Source: Spirochaetia bacterium UBA5763 | GTDB taxonomy: Bacteria > Spirochaetota > UBA4802 > UBA5550 | Assembly (NCBI GenBank): GCA_002418835.1 | Contig: DIEX01000025.1 | Span: 1-18,904, forward strand | DNA length: 18,904 nt | Direction: 5' to 3' | Shown: positions 1-5,502 of the stretch, one piece after another | Layout: each line of letters starts with the position of its first letter | How positions within the stretch are numbered: position 1 is the first letter of the stretch | Made by a program: the position numbers and the translations under genes | Notes under the pieces: model-generated | What the model was told of the DNA's origin: nothing | Databases searched by the model: none | Seen by the model: only the letters and a program-made list of their open reading frames with translations

Positions 1-37
1 GCAAATTTCGATGCGCATTTAATTAACGGCCGGATTC
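1..37. repeat. 37-bp direct repeat, copy 1
   Basis: The first 37 bases of the window recur exactly at 369-405. Similarity continues weakly for about 14 more bases into the GCATAAC box at 45-51 (ACACAAC in the other copy). The inner 16 bases (12-27, TGCGCATTTAATTAAC) also occur as a perfect inverted copy at 230-245. The repeat may extend left of the window. It lies in the flank rather than among phage genes. Its nature is inferred to be part of a repeated cassette-like unit. Confidence 0.8.
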
Positions 38-44
38 ATTTTTC

Positions 45-205
45 GCATAACGCCAAGGCTGCGCGACGTTTGCCAGGGAAAACAATTAATTTCTGATACA
101 ATAAATTACATTTTATATCAACTAAGTTTTTCACACCTTCAATCTGGCAAATGTGGCACCGCCCGAGCGACCGTCAGGGAGCGGAGCGCGCAGCCTATGT
201 TGTGT
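45..205. repeat. attC-like recombination site in left flank
   Basis: What is seen is nested inverted symmetry about 160 bases long. The outer boxes are GCATAAC (45-51) and GTTGTGT (199-205). Inside them lie GGCTGCGCG (57-65) against CGCGCAGCC (187-195), a perfect 9-bp pair, and ACGTTTGCCAG (66-76) against CTGGCAAATGT (144-154), a 10/11 match. Integron attC sites are known to have this R''-L''...L'-R' order, with RYYYAAC and GTTRRRY outer boxes. The outer boxes here deviate by one or two bases and no integrase is in view, so the assignment is inference. A 95-codon leftward reading frame across 131-418 looks like a by-product of these repeats. Confidence 0.45.
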
Positions 206-412
206 GGCGAACGAAGCCGGGGTCTTTGAGTTAATTAAATGCGCACCGGTACAACAACGCCCCATTGAAATTTCTGAAAGATAATAATTCAATGACTCAC
301 CGGAAAATTTTTTAACTTTAAGACACCCAAAAAAATTCTTTTGAACATTTACCACAAAACTTTCATTCGCAAATTTCGATGCGCATTTAATTAACGGCCG
401 GATTCGTTTGTC
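206..412. other. Non-coding stretch between attC-like sites
   Basis: About 200 bases lie between GTTGTGT (199-205) and ACACAAC (413-419), which are perfect inverses of each other, as the ends of an integron cassette often are. The stretch holds the inverted 16-bp repeat (230-245) and the second 37-bp direct repeat (369-405). I see no convincing gene in it. Confidence 0.35.
369..405. repeat. 37-bp direct repeat, copy 2
   Basis: This is an exact copy of bases 1-37. It ends 7 bases before the ACACAAC box that opens the palindromic site at 413-493. Each copy of the 37-bp repeat is therefore followed at the same distance by an AAC-ending box, which supports a repeated unit of about 368 bases. Confidence 0.8.
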
Positions 413-493
413 ACACAACTCTTTCCTATACGCCTTAAGGCATTAAAGATTGTATAAAGACGCATTAAACGCTATATGGCATATAAATAATTA
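413..493. repeat. attC-like imperfect palindrome, copy 1
   Basis: The site starts with ACACAAC (413-419), then a 7-base spacer, then an imperfect palindrome running from TATACGCC to GGCATATA around an AAAGATTG loop, ending in AATAATTA. A clearly related site lies at 8429-8511 (GTCTAAC box, same 7-base spacer, TATACGCC, ATTAAAGATTG, TGGCATATA, GTAATTA). The pair marks the left edge of the prophage region and the methyltransferase island. It fits an integron attC-like element by layout, though the distal box is degenerate. It is unlikely to be a terminator because the stem is AT-rich and has no T-tract. Confidence 0.6.
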
Positions 494-688
494 ACACTGC
501 CCCCACACCCCAGGAGCAACAACACTCACCAATAATCCAAAAATACCTTATACCAAAACTTTGAACTGTCAATAACCAAAATACTCTTTTTTTATAAAAA
601 AATGTTGTGCTTTTTTTGGCATAAATTTGAATATTCAAATAAGAGTTATGGAGCTCCATGCCTTTAATAAAAATACAGGAGCGAATTT
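494..688. promoter_or_regulatory. Leader region with two perfect palindromes
   Basis: This is the gap between the flanking repeat and the first small gene. It holds a perfect 16-bp palindrome ATTTGAATATTCAAAT (625-640) and, 7 bases later, a perfect 12-bp palindrome ATGGAGCTCCAT (648-659). Both are possible protein-binding sites. A 14-codon frame starts at the ATG at 648 (MELHAFNKNTGANL) and its stop overlaps the next start as ATGA at 689-692. A weak promoter-like pair (TTGTGC at 605, GAATAT at 629) overlaps the first palindrome. No regulator is assigned. Confidence 0.3.
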
Positions 689-778
689 ATGAAGAAGGCA
701 GACAGTATTACTGATGAAGAAGAAATGAAAAAGCAGGTGTATACCAAACTGCTAAAGATTCTTAAGCAAATCCATTAG
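689..778 (+). CDS. Small acidic/basic 29-residue protein
   Basis: A short frame of 29 codons, MKKADSITDEEEMKKQVYTK followed by a Lys/Leu-rich end. AGGAG lies 7 bases before the ATG, which is the main reason to call it. The peptide is charged and likely helical, with no recognisable domain. It converges on the repressor gene, whose stop codon lies 22 bases downstream. It could be a small lysogeny-expressed protein or a chance frame with a good ribosome site. The function is unknown. Confidence 0.35.
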   Translation: MKKADSITDEEEMKKQVYTKLLKILKQIH

Positions 779-790
779 CTCAATTACCCT

Positions 791-804
791 GTGAACCGGT
801 TCAC
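791..804. promoter_or_regulatory. Perfect 14-bp palindrome at repressor 3' end
   Basis: GTGAACCGGTTCAC is a perfect palindrome with a central CG and overlaps the stop codon of the leftward repressor gene (801-803). LacI/GalR-family operators are known to have this centre. It has no loop or T-tract, so it is not a terminator. Its role is not established. Confidence 0.3.
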
Positions 805-1133
805 TTTACAAAAGTTTCCGCTATTTTGCAAAATGCTTCAATGATTGCAATATGCTTATCATTGGGAAGAGCATTTAATGTCCTGAGTAATTCAACCTGG
901 ATCGGATCAATATCTTCCGGCATGGTTTTCATTCTTTGCTCCTCTGTCATAAAGAATTCATACAAAGGAATATTAAGCTCAGCACATACCGTTTCTATTG
1001 CTTCAAGAGGAGGATATTCCGAATTACACCAGAAGGACATTTTAGAACTTGATATATTTATTTTTTCTGCAAATGCATTCTGTCCATATCCTGCATCTTT
1101 AATCAATTGTTTCATTCTTGCACCAAACTTCAT
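801..1133 (-). CDS. XRE-type helix-turn-helix phage repressor
   Basis: A 110-residue protein with an N-terminal helix-turn-helix of the XRE/Cro-CI class at about residues 5-60 (QLIKDAGYGQNAFAEKINIS, then SSSKMSFWCNSEYPPLEAIE). The motif 'PLEAIETVCAELNIPLYEFF' is the usual post-HTH helix pair of this family. The C-terminal half (MPEDIDPIQVELLRTLNALP) is a short helical tail suited to dimerisation. There is no LexA-type protease domain, so RecA cleavage is not expected. I chose the ATG at 1133 because GAGG lies 8 bases upstream; a start 6 codons earlier has no such site. The gene is divergent from the early operon, as a lysogeny repressor should be. Its promoter overlaps a palindrome, which suggests autoregulation. 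Confidence 0.82.
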   Translation of the reverse strand: MKFGARMKQLIKDAGYGQNAFAEKINISSSKMSFWCNSEYPPLEAIETVCAELNIPLYEFFMTEEQRMKTMPEDIDPIQVELLRTLNALPNDKHIAIIEAFCKIAETFVK

Positions 1134-1156
1134 TGAGCATACCTCACACATTACTC

Positions 1157-1184
1157 AGAATAATCATATTTTCGTATGATTCAA
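1157..1184 (-). promoter_or_regulatory. Repressor promoter with embedded operator
   Basis: Read leftward, TTGAAT (1184-1179) and TATTCT (1162-1157) are separated by 16 bases and sit 23 bases before the repressor start. The spacer is almost exactly filled by a perfect inverted repeat, AATCATA-N6-TATGATT (1162-1181), which also touches both promoter boxes. A bound dimer would block this promoter, so negative autoregulation is inferred. TTACTCA occurs just left of it (1151-1157) and again at 1221-1227 in the rightward control region. Confidence 0.5.
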
Positions 1185-1215
1185 CAAAAAAATTCAATAT
1201 AATTTGTTATTTTTA

Positions 1216-1275
1216 TTGACTTACTCAATAATATTTGATTATTTAGTCATATAGCTTGAAAATATTGTATAAATC
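1216..1275 (+). promoter_or_regulatory. Candidate early rightward promoter/operator
   Basis: TTGACT (1216-1221) is followed by AT-rich DNA containing an inverted repeat AATAAT-N5-ATTATT (1227-1243), itself framed by TGACT (1217-1221) and AGTCA (1245-1249). A -10-like TATAAA is at 1268-1273, but no -35 is correctly spaced to it, so the exact promoter is unsettled. The position 35-95 bases before the first early gene and the shared TTACTCA word with the repressor promoter support a control role. Confidence 0.4.
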
Positions 1276-1308
1276 AACTTAACGCAATCTAACACAACCG
1301 GAGGCAAC

Positions 1309-1467
1309 ATGCTTAAAACCTACAATACCAACGTTAAACTCGATGAAAAAGACTTCGAAGATTTCCAGATTCTCAATATCAGAAGGAAAAAAAAGAACGG
1401 TGAAGTTATCGGGGCTCTCATCACTGAGGAGGTCAGAAAGAACAGGGAAATCATAGACAGGAAATGA
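1309..1467 (+). CDS. Small ribbon-helix-helix-like protein
   Basis: A 52-residue protein, MLKTYNTNVKLDEKDFEDFQ then a basic IRRKKKNGEVIGALITEEVR segment. A short beta strand (NTNVKLDE), a helix, then a turn and a second helix (GEVIGALITEEVRKN) resembles Arc/CopG ribbon-helix-helix folds, which bind DNA as dimers. GGAGG precedes the ATG by 4 bases. It is the first gene of the rightward operon, where phages often keep a Cro- or CII-like regulator. The fold call comes from pattern only. The next gene begins 1 base after its stop. Confidence 0.5.
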   Translation: MLKTYNTNVKLDEKDFEDFQILNIRRKKKNGEVIGALITEEVRKNREIIDRK

Positions 1468-1468
1468 T

Positions 1469-1786
1469 ATGAATTCCTCAGCTCTTCACACCTCCCACAA
1501 CAGTGCAATCGAAATCGGAGAAGCTGCAAAGCTTTTCGATATCGGAAGGAATACCCTGTTCAGGGAGCTCCGCAATGCCGGGATATTACAGGCGGATAAT
1601 GTACCGTACAAAAGGTACATGAAATACTTCACTGTAATAGAACTGCCTGTAAGTATCCGGCATCAATGCGAAATCAGGCCGGTCACACATATCAACCAGC
1701 AGGGTATTGAGTACATCTCTAAAAGGCTGGGGCTATGCAAGCAGCTGACGCTACCGGACTTTACCACACCAGGAGGCATTCAATGA
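1469..1786 (+). CDS. KilAC-type phage antirepressor fragment
   Basis: A 105-residue protein whose centre, IEIGEAAKLFDIGRNTLFRE then LRNAGILQADNVPYKRYMKY, matches the phage antirepressor KilAC/ANT C-terminal domain: E-A-A-K-L at a first helix, 'GRN-LF--LR--GIL', then 'P-Y-RY' and a beta strand with a C-terminal 'T--G--YI-K-L' (HINQQGIEYISKRLG). The usual N-terminal Bro or KilA-N domain is absent, so it is a stand-alone DNA-binding half. In the family this module can relieve repression or act on other DNA targets. It lies in a compact operon, its stop overlapping the next start as ATGA. Confidence 0.72.
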   Translation: MNSSALHTSHNSAIEIGEAAKLFDIGRNTLFRELRNAGILQADNVPYKRYMKYFTVIELPVSIRHQCEIRPVTHINQQGIEYISKRLGLCKQLTLPDFTTPGGIQ

Positions 1787-1902
1787 AGAAACTTAACCAG
1801 GCATTAAGAAACATCAACAACACATTGAGGGAGCAGGTTAACAGGGGAAATACAAATGCAGAGTTTCTCCTCAAGCGGCTCCCTGCATCAAAGGAGGTAT
1901 AA
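1783..1902 (+). CDS. Unknown 39-residue early protein
   Basis: A short frame (MKKLNQALRNINNTLREQVN..., 39 residues) that is probably one amphipathic helix with a basic surface. GGAGG lies 6 bases before the ATG, and the start overlaps the upstream stop (ATGA, 1783-1786). The next gene's strong AAGGAGGT lies inside its last codons. The tight coupling and good ribosome site support real translation. No family is recognised. Confidence 0.55.
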   Translation: MKKLNQALRNINNTLREQVNRGNTNAEFLLKRLPASKEV

Positions 1903-1905
1903 TCC

Positions 1906-2064
1906 ATGAACACACGTTTTGACAGGGGAGCATACCAGACCGCTGATAAGCGCTGTTCAAAGTGCCATAATCCATTAGTAAATCCGCTCGCGGGTGACAG
2001 GCCTTACTGCGTGAGGTGTAACATATCAGTTCCTGACTGGATGATTACAGGGAGGGGAAGATGA
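1906..2064 (+). CDS. Small zinc-ribbon protein
   Basis: A 52-residue protein with two CxxC knuckles, CSKC (residues 17-20) and CVRC (35-38), spaced 14 residues apart as in zinc ribbons. It begins 3 bases after the previous stop, with AAGGAGGT just upstream. Zinc ribbons of this size are common in phage early operons and may bind DNA or a host protein. The role is not determined. Its stop overlaps the next start (ATGA, 2061-2064). Confidence 0.62.
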   Translation: MNTRFDRGAYQTADKRCSKCHNPLVNPLAGDRPYCVRCNISVPDWMITGRGR

Positions 2065-2174
2065 TAATAAAATCTTCATACCCGCTGAAAGATAAAATTC
2101 CGGACTTCATAATCCGCACCGAAGGTAAAACAACTTTCTGTTACAGGGAGGTGCAGCGTGAACGATATAGTTAA
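2061..2174 (+). CDS. Unknown 37-residue early protein
   Basis: A short frame (MIIKSSYPLKDKIPDFIIRT..., 37 residues) with a single Cys and a basic end. It is preceded by GGGAGGGG and starts at the ATGA overlap with the zinc-ribbon gene. Its end overlaps the first 17 bases of the annealing-protein gene, whose GGGAGG site lies within this frame, so translation of the two may be coupled. No family is recognised. Confidence 0.45.
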   Translation: MIIKSSYPLKDKIPDFIIRTEGKTTFCYREVQRERYS

Positions 2175-2985
2175 GGCGGATGCTTATGAGCTCATAACAG
2201 CTGAGAAGATAATTGAATACATGACTGTATTCGGTATTGCAGCTGAGCTCACTGACAACGAGAAGAAGCAGTTCGTTGAAGTTGCTACAGCATACCAGCT
2301 GAACCCCTTTAAGAAAGAAATCTACTGCCTCCCTTATATGACCAGTGTAAAGCAGGCAAACGGCCAGTATAAGAAGGTCCGCAAACTCTCAATAGTTACA
2401 GGTTATGAAACATACCTGAAGAGAGCAGAGAGGAGCGGGCTCCTGAACGGATGGAATGTTGAGATCTCCGGACAGGCCGACGCAAGAACAGCTAAAATTA
2501 CAATCCACCGTAAAGACTGGGAACAGCCTCTCATTCATTCAGTCATTCTCTCAGAGTACAAGGAGGATAACAGGATGTGGAAGGAGACGCCAATGACCAT
2601 GCTTAAGAAAGTGGCAATGGCCCAGGGCTTCAGACTCGCCTTCCCTGATGAAATGGGAGGCATGCCCTATGCAGCTGAAGAGCTCCCTGACGAGATGACC
2701 AGTGAGACAAAGAAAGCAGAGCCCTCCTCTGCTCCTGCAGATCCCGGTGTTGTTCCGGATACATTAAAGAACAGCAATGGAGAGATTGAGTTAAAGCCCG
2801 GGGACCACAAAGAGGTGATGAAGAAGCTCAACAAATGTAAAAATGAGATGCACATACAGAGCTACTTCAAAGTCAGGAATGCTCACACATGGACCGAGGA
2901 GGAGCTCAAAGAGCAGGATGAATTTATATCAGTGCTCAGGGCACAGTGGAAAGAAGAAGCAGATGCAGCAACTAATATTCAATAA
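2158..2985 (+). CDS. bet: Bet/RecT-family single-strand annealing protein
   Basis: A 275-residue protein starting at GTG behind GGGAGGTG. The core matches phage recombination protein Bet: 'NEKKQFVEVATAYQLNPFKK' with EIYCLPY (the family's 'GLNP--KEIY--P' block, about residues 38-62), 'SIVTGYETYLKRAERSG' (the 'GvdG' block), an 'I-RKDW-QP' strand, 'W--TP-TMLKKVAMAQGFRLAFP' near residues 140-165. It pairs complementary single strands during phage recombination and replication. The last 100 residues are charged, low-complexity and family-variable. No exonuclease partner is recognisable beside it. The unknown gene 13 bases downstream is the positional candidate for a partner. Confidence 0.88.
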   Translation: MNDIVKADAYELITAEKIIEYMTVFGIAAELTDNEKKQFVEVATAYQLNPFKKEIYCLPYMTSVKQANGQYKKVRKLSIVTGYETYLKRAERSGLLNGWNVEISGQADARTAKITIHRKDWEQPLIHSVILSEYKEDNRMWKETPMTMLKKVAMAQGFRLAFPDEMGGMPYAAEELPDEMTSETKKAEPSSAPADPGVVPDTLKNSNGEIELKPGDHKEVMKKLNKCKNEMHIQSYFKVRNAHTWTEEELKEQDEFISVLRAQWKEEADAATNIQ

Positions 2986-2998
2986 GGAGACATAATAT

Positions 2999-3448
2999 AT
3001 GAATGACATGGTAATTAATGTAATCGGAAACCTCACACTTGATGACCTGGGGAGTGCTCCCAATGACTACCCGGAAGAAGCGGTCGCAGCGGGATTTGAT
3101 GTGATAAGGCAGATGGAGGGGAAGCTCAAAGAGTACAAACAGAATATAACAGGGAACCTCCTCCGCAGGATGGATCAGGATAACGCAACCAAGCTTATAT
3201 TCCTGGATGTTAAGGGGAATAAGAAAACCCTCACTGTAAAGAAGGGAGCAATGAAGCTTAACTCTGCAATCAAAAACCCTGAAGAGTATATTAAAAAATC
3301 AGGCTTTGAACCGGAGATGCTGGGCTCATACAAGTTTGTCCCCTTCACCTGGGGAGAGATTAAAGAGGTCCGCAAACAGGGAGGGGAACTTCAGGTTCTC
3401 TGTGATGAGCTCTACAAGGAAGGCCAGCCAAGCCTTACAGTGGAGTAA
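2999..3448 (+). CDS. Unknown 149-residue protein after Bet
   Basis: It starts at an ATG with AAGGAGA upstream, 13 bases after the Bet gene. The sequence shows an alpha-helical N-terminus, a strand pair 'ATKLIFLDVKGNKKTLTVKK', and a helical Lys/Glu-rich C-terminus. There are no nuclease, Walker or zinc motifs, so it is not an obvious exonuclease. The position suggests a recombination accessory or nuclease-inhibitor role, which is inference only. It is the last gene before a 115-base control region, so it probably ends the early transcription unit. Confidence 0.7.
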   Translation: MNDMVINVIGNLTLDDLGSAPNDYPEEAVAAGFDVIRQMEGKLKEYKQNITGNLLRRMDQDNATKLIFLDVKGNKKTLTVKKGAMKLNSAIKNPEEYIKKSGFEPEMLGSYKFVPFTWGEIKEVRKQGGELQVLCDELYKEGQPSLTVE

Positions 3449-3563
3449 TTAACAAGGTCAAGTTTTGCCACTTGAACATATATTCGGCCGGTGGTCCGTC
3501 CTGCCAGACATCCTCACACACCACTTAACGGATCACCGGCCACACTTTTAGATGGAGAAATGA
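3449..3563. promoter_or_regulatory. Hairpin-rich leader of replication module
   Basis: The 115-base gap holds two inverted repeats. TCAAGT-N6-ACTTGA spans 3458-3475 and could be an operator. A long stem pairs CGGCCGGTGGTCCG (3485-3498) with CGGATCACCGGCC (3529-3541), with one mismatch and a 30-base loop. TATATT at 3479-3484 is a possible -10, but no clear -35 fits. The stem has no T-tract directly after it, so it may be a weak terminator, an antitermination target or a translation-control hairpin ahead of the initiator gene. Confidence 0.4.
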
Positions 3564-4262
3564 ATGGGAGAGATGAATAAATCATATTATGCAATAATAC
3601 CGGCCATTGTTCGATATGATAAAACTCTGACCGCAAATGCAAAATTACTTTATGGTGAAATAACTGCTCTCTGCAATGAAAAAGGGTATTGCTGGGCATC
3701 GAATAATTATTTCGCTGAGCTATATAACTGTACTCCACAAGCAATATCGAAATGGATTAACCAATTATTAAAATCCGGCTATGTTAGTGTTCAGATGATT
3801 AAGTCCGGAGAATCCATAAAGGAAAGAAGGATATATTTAGCAGTAGCTATCAATGAATGTTTAACAGGGTATCAACAAAAGTTTCAAGAGGTATCAACAA
3901 ATGATGAAGGGGGGTATCAACAAAAGTTTAAGGAGAATAATACAGGTATTAATAATATAATTAATAATACAGATGAAGAGGGAGAAACGAAACGCAAGCG
4001 TTTCATTCCCCCTACACATGAGGAAATCACACAATACTGCTCAGAAAATTCATGTCCCATAAACATTAATCAGTTTATCGACTTTTATAAATCAAAAGAT
4101 TGGAAAGTCGGTAAAAATAAAATGTCTGACTGGCAGGCTGCAGTCCGGAACTGGTACAGAAGAGACCAGGAGAAAGTCAGGAATAAATCAAGCACACAAT
4201 CATTTGATTACAACAAACAGCTTGAAGAGAATCAAAGACTATTTGGAGCGGTAAAGAAATGA
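3564..4262 (+). CDS. Phage replication initiator, O-like, HTH N-terminus
   Basis: A 232-residue protein with an N-terminal winged-helix domain (about residues 5-90): 'YYAIIPAIVRYDKTLTANAK' with 'LLYGEITALCNEKGYCWASN' and 'YNCTPQAISKWINQLLKSGY' are typical of the HTH_36/replisome-organiser family. A Gln/Asn-rich linker (about 100-145) contains two GYQQKF copies encoded by iteron DNA. A C-terminal domain (about 150-225) is helical, with 'MSDWQAAVRNWYRR' as in many phage replication proteins. The architecture is that of lambda O: origin binding in front, origin in the linker, helicase-loader contact behind. GGAG sits 6 bases before the chosen ATG; the in-frame ATG at 3573 has poorer spacing. The end overlaps the next start (ATGA). 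Confidence 0.78.
   Translation: MGEMNKSYYAIIPAIVRYDKTLTANAKLLYGEITALCNEKGYCWASNNYFAELYNCTPQAISKWINQLLKSGYVSVQMIKSGESIKERRIYLAVAINECLTGYQQKFQEVSTNDEGGYQQKFKENNTGINNIINNTDEEGETKRKRFIPPTHEEITQYCSENSCPININQFIDFYKSKDWKVGKNKMSDWQAAVRNWYRRDQEKVRNKSSTQSFDYNKQLEENQRLFGAVKK
3867..3972. other. Candidate replication origin: iterons plus AT-rich DNA
   Basis: GGTATCAACAAA occurs three times, at 3868-3879, 3890-3901 and 3913-3924, stepping 22 and 23 bases (about two helical turns). The outer two extend to AAAAGTTT. Directly after lies a run of almost pure A/T (about 3934-3972, AATAATA/TTAATAATA units). All of this is inside the initiator gene's linker. Lambda ori has the same arrangement within gene O. Origin function is inferred from this layout. 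Confidence 0.6.
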
Positions 4263-4846
4263 TTAAGACATATGCTGATTTCATAACACAAATTGAAGGG
4301 GTTTATGGGCTTTATAATCCTGCTCAAAAGGCGGAACTCATAATTTATTTACCCGCGAAAATCGGTGAGTCAGAGCTGAAAAATCTGTATTGGAAAATCA
4401 GGGAGGAATATTCAGCAGTATATAAAACTCCACCTGATATAACACAGATTAATAATCTGCTACGGAAGCCAGAGCATTCACTTGAGGCTGAAGCTAATAT
4501 CTGGTATGACAAACTCACTCGTACAGGGAATAGCCTTGATAACGTAATAATCTCCGATCTCAGAGCGCAGGGGGCCGTTGAATTTTTTGGTGGATGGGCA
4601 GCATTCTGTCAGCGTAACCCTGAATACGAATCACTGCATCGAAAAAATTTTATCGGTTCATTCATGAAGTTGGACAAAGAGGCATGTACTAACATACACC
4701 CAGCCATATTGTATGGTGAGTCAACCCGGAGGAATAAACCACCTTTAATGTTTGGGGATAAAGAAAAGTGTTCAGCTATTCTTGGATCATACAAAAATGA
4801 TGCAATGAAGCTTGTTGGTGATATGACCAGGGAGATACAAATATGA
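4259..4846 (+). CDS. Probable replication accessory / helicase-loader-like protein
   Basis: A 195-residue protein starting in an ATGA overlap with the initiator gene. The N-terminal part (about 1-75) is helical, with 'YLPAKIGESELKNLYWKIRE' then 'TPPDITQINNLLRK', resembling small N-terminal modules of phage helicase loaders that read 'a W..l....P...l..a'. The C-terminal part contains 'AQGAVEFFGGWAAFCQRNPE' followed by 'NFIGSF', a block seen in phage proteins placed next to initiators. There is no Walker A, so it is not a DnaC-type ATPase. A loader of the lambda P or G39P kind is the best positional guess. Moderate confidence in the class, low in the name. Confidence 0.5.
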   Translation: MIKTYADFITQIEGVYGLYNPAQKAELIIYLPAKIGESELKNLYWKIREEYSAVYKTPPDITQINNLLRKPEHSLEAEANIWYDKLTRTGNSLDNVIISDLRAQGAVEFFGGWAAFCQRNPEYESLHRKNFIGSFMKLDKEACTNIHPAILYGESTRRNKPPLMFGDKEKCSAILGSYKNDAMKLVGDMTREIQI

Positions 4847-5058
4847 ATCTATCGATGATGAAAGATGAACTCTCAATTCTTGAGAGAGCGATTAAAACAA
4901 GAGAGCGAGATATTCAAAGAGAAATATTCACCGTTAATAGATTCAGGCAGAAAGCAGCGTTATTAAAAGACCATATTCAGATGATTGAAAGCGGACAACT
5001 TGAATTATTCAAACAAACTGAACTAAATCAGGAGAATACATATGAGCGATATAAATAA
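4843..5058 (+). CDS. Small coiled-coil protein
   Basis: A 71-residue, almost fully helical protein ('ELSILERAIKTRERDIQREI' followed by a Lys/Leu-rich stretch) with heptad-like spacing. It starts in an ATGA overlap with the previous gene and overlaps the SSB start by 17 bases; the SSB ribosome site (AGGAG) lies in its last codons. It probably oligomerises. Its place between loader-like and SSB genes suggests a replication accessory. No family is recognised. Confidence 0.6.
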   Translation: MNLSMMKDELSILERAIKTRERDIQREIFTVNRFRQKAALLKDHIQMIESGQLELFKQTELNQENTYERYK

Positions 5059-5491
5059 AACAATTCTAGTAGGGAGACTGGCCAGGGATCCGGAGCTACG
5101 GTACACCCCTGCAGGGATCCCGGTAGCCAGCTTCGCCATTGCAAGCAGTAGAACATTTACACAGAACAATGAGAAGAAAGAGCAGGTATCATTCATTGAC
5201 TGTGTAGCATGGTCAAAGCTTGGCGAGGTGGTTACTGAGTACTGTCGCAAAGGCCATAGACTTGGAGTTGAAGGGAGACTTATCCAGCGGAAGTGGAAAG
5301 ATAATGATGGCAATACCAGGACAAAACTTGAGGTTATAGCTGAGAATGTACAGTTTCTCTCCCAGGCTAAACAGGAGCAGCAGGAGGAACCGGCACAGCA
5401 GAGCAAACCAGCGAGTAATGATGAGCATGTCCCATCATGGGATGAATGCTCTGAAGATAATCCATTCTCCGATGAAGATCTGCCGTTTTGA
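5042..5491 (+). CDS. ssb: Single-stranded DNA-binding protein
   Basis: A 149-residue SSB. The OB-fold covers about residues 4-110: 'NKTILVGRLARDPELRYTPA' with 'GIPVASFAIASSR' is the diagnostic start, followed by 'FIDCVAWSKLGEVVTEYCRK' and 'GHRLGVEGRLIQRKWKD'. An acidic, Gln-rich linker leads to the terminal DEDLPF, the conserved tail that recruits replication and repair proteins. The length is usual for a phage or bacterial SSB. AGGAG lies 7 bases before the ATG. It works with Bet and the initiator by coating single strands. Confidence 0.95.
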   Translation: MSDINKTILVGRLARDPELRYTPAGIPVASFAIASSRTFTQNNEKKEQVSFIDCVAWSKLGEVVTEYCRKGHRLGVEGRLIQRKWKDNDGNTRTKLEVIAENVQFLSQAKQEQQEEPAQQSKPASNDEHVPSWDECSEDNPFSDEDLPF

Positions 5492-5502
5492 GAGGTATGA
5501 CA

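Noticed and set aside
131..418. Leftward 95-codon reading frame in the flank
   Set aside because: It runs through the attC-like arms and direct repeat; the C-terminal part is translated repeat DNA, and no ribosome site or family is apparent.
617..634. Sigma-54-like promoter (TGGCA...TTGA)
   Set aside because: The second box lacks the essential GC and the spacing is wrong.
1..800. Prophage attachment (attL) core
   Set aside because: No integrase and no second prophage end in the window, so a core cannot be identified.
3485..3541. Intrinsic terminator
   Set aside because: Long 30-base loop and no T-tract after the stem.
3868..3924. CRISPR-like short repeats
   Set aside because: Only three 12-bp copies with 10-bp gaps inside a coding gene; the pattern fits replication iterons.
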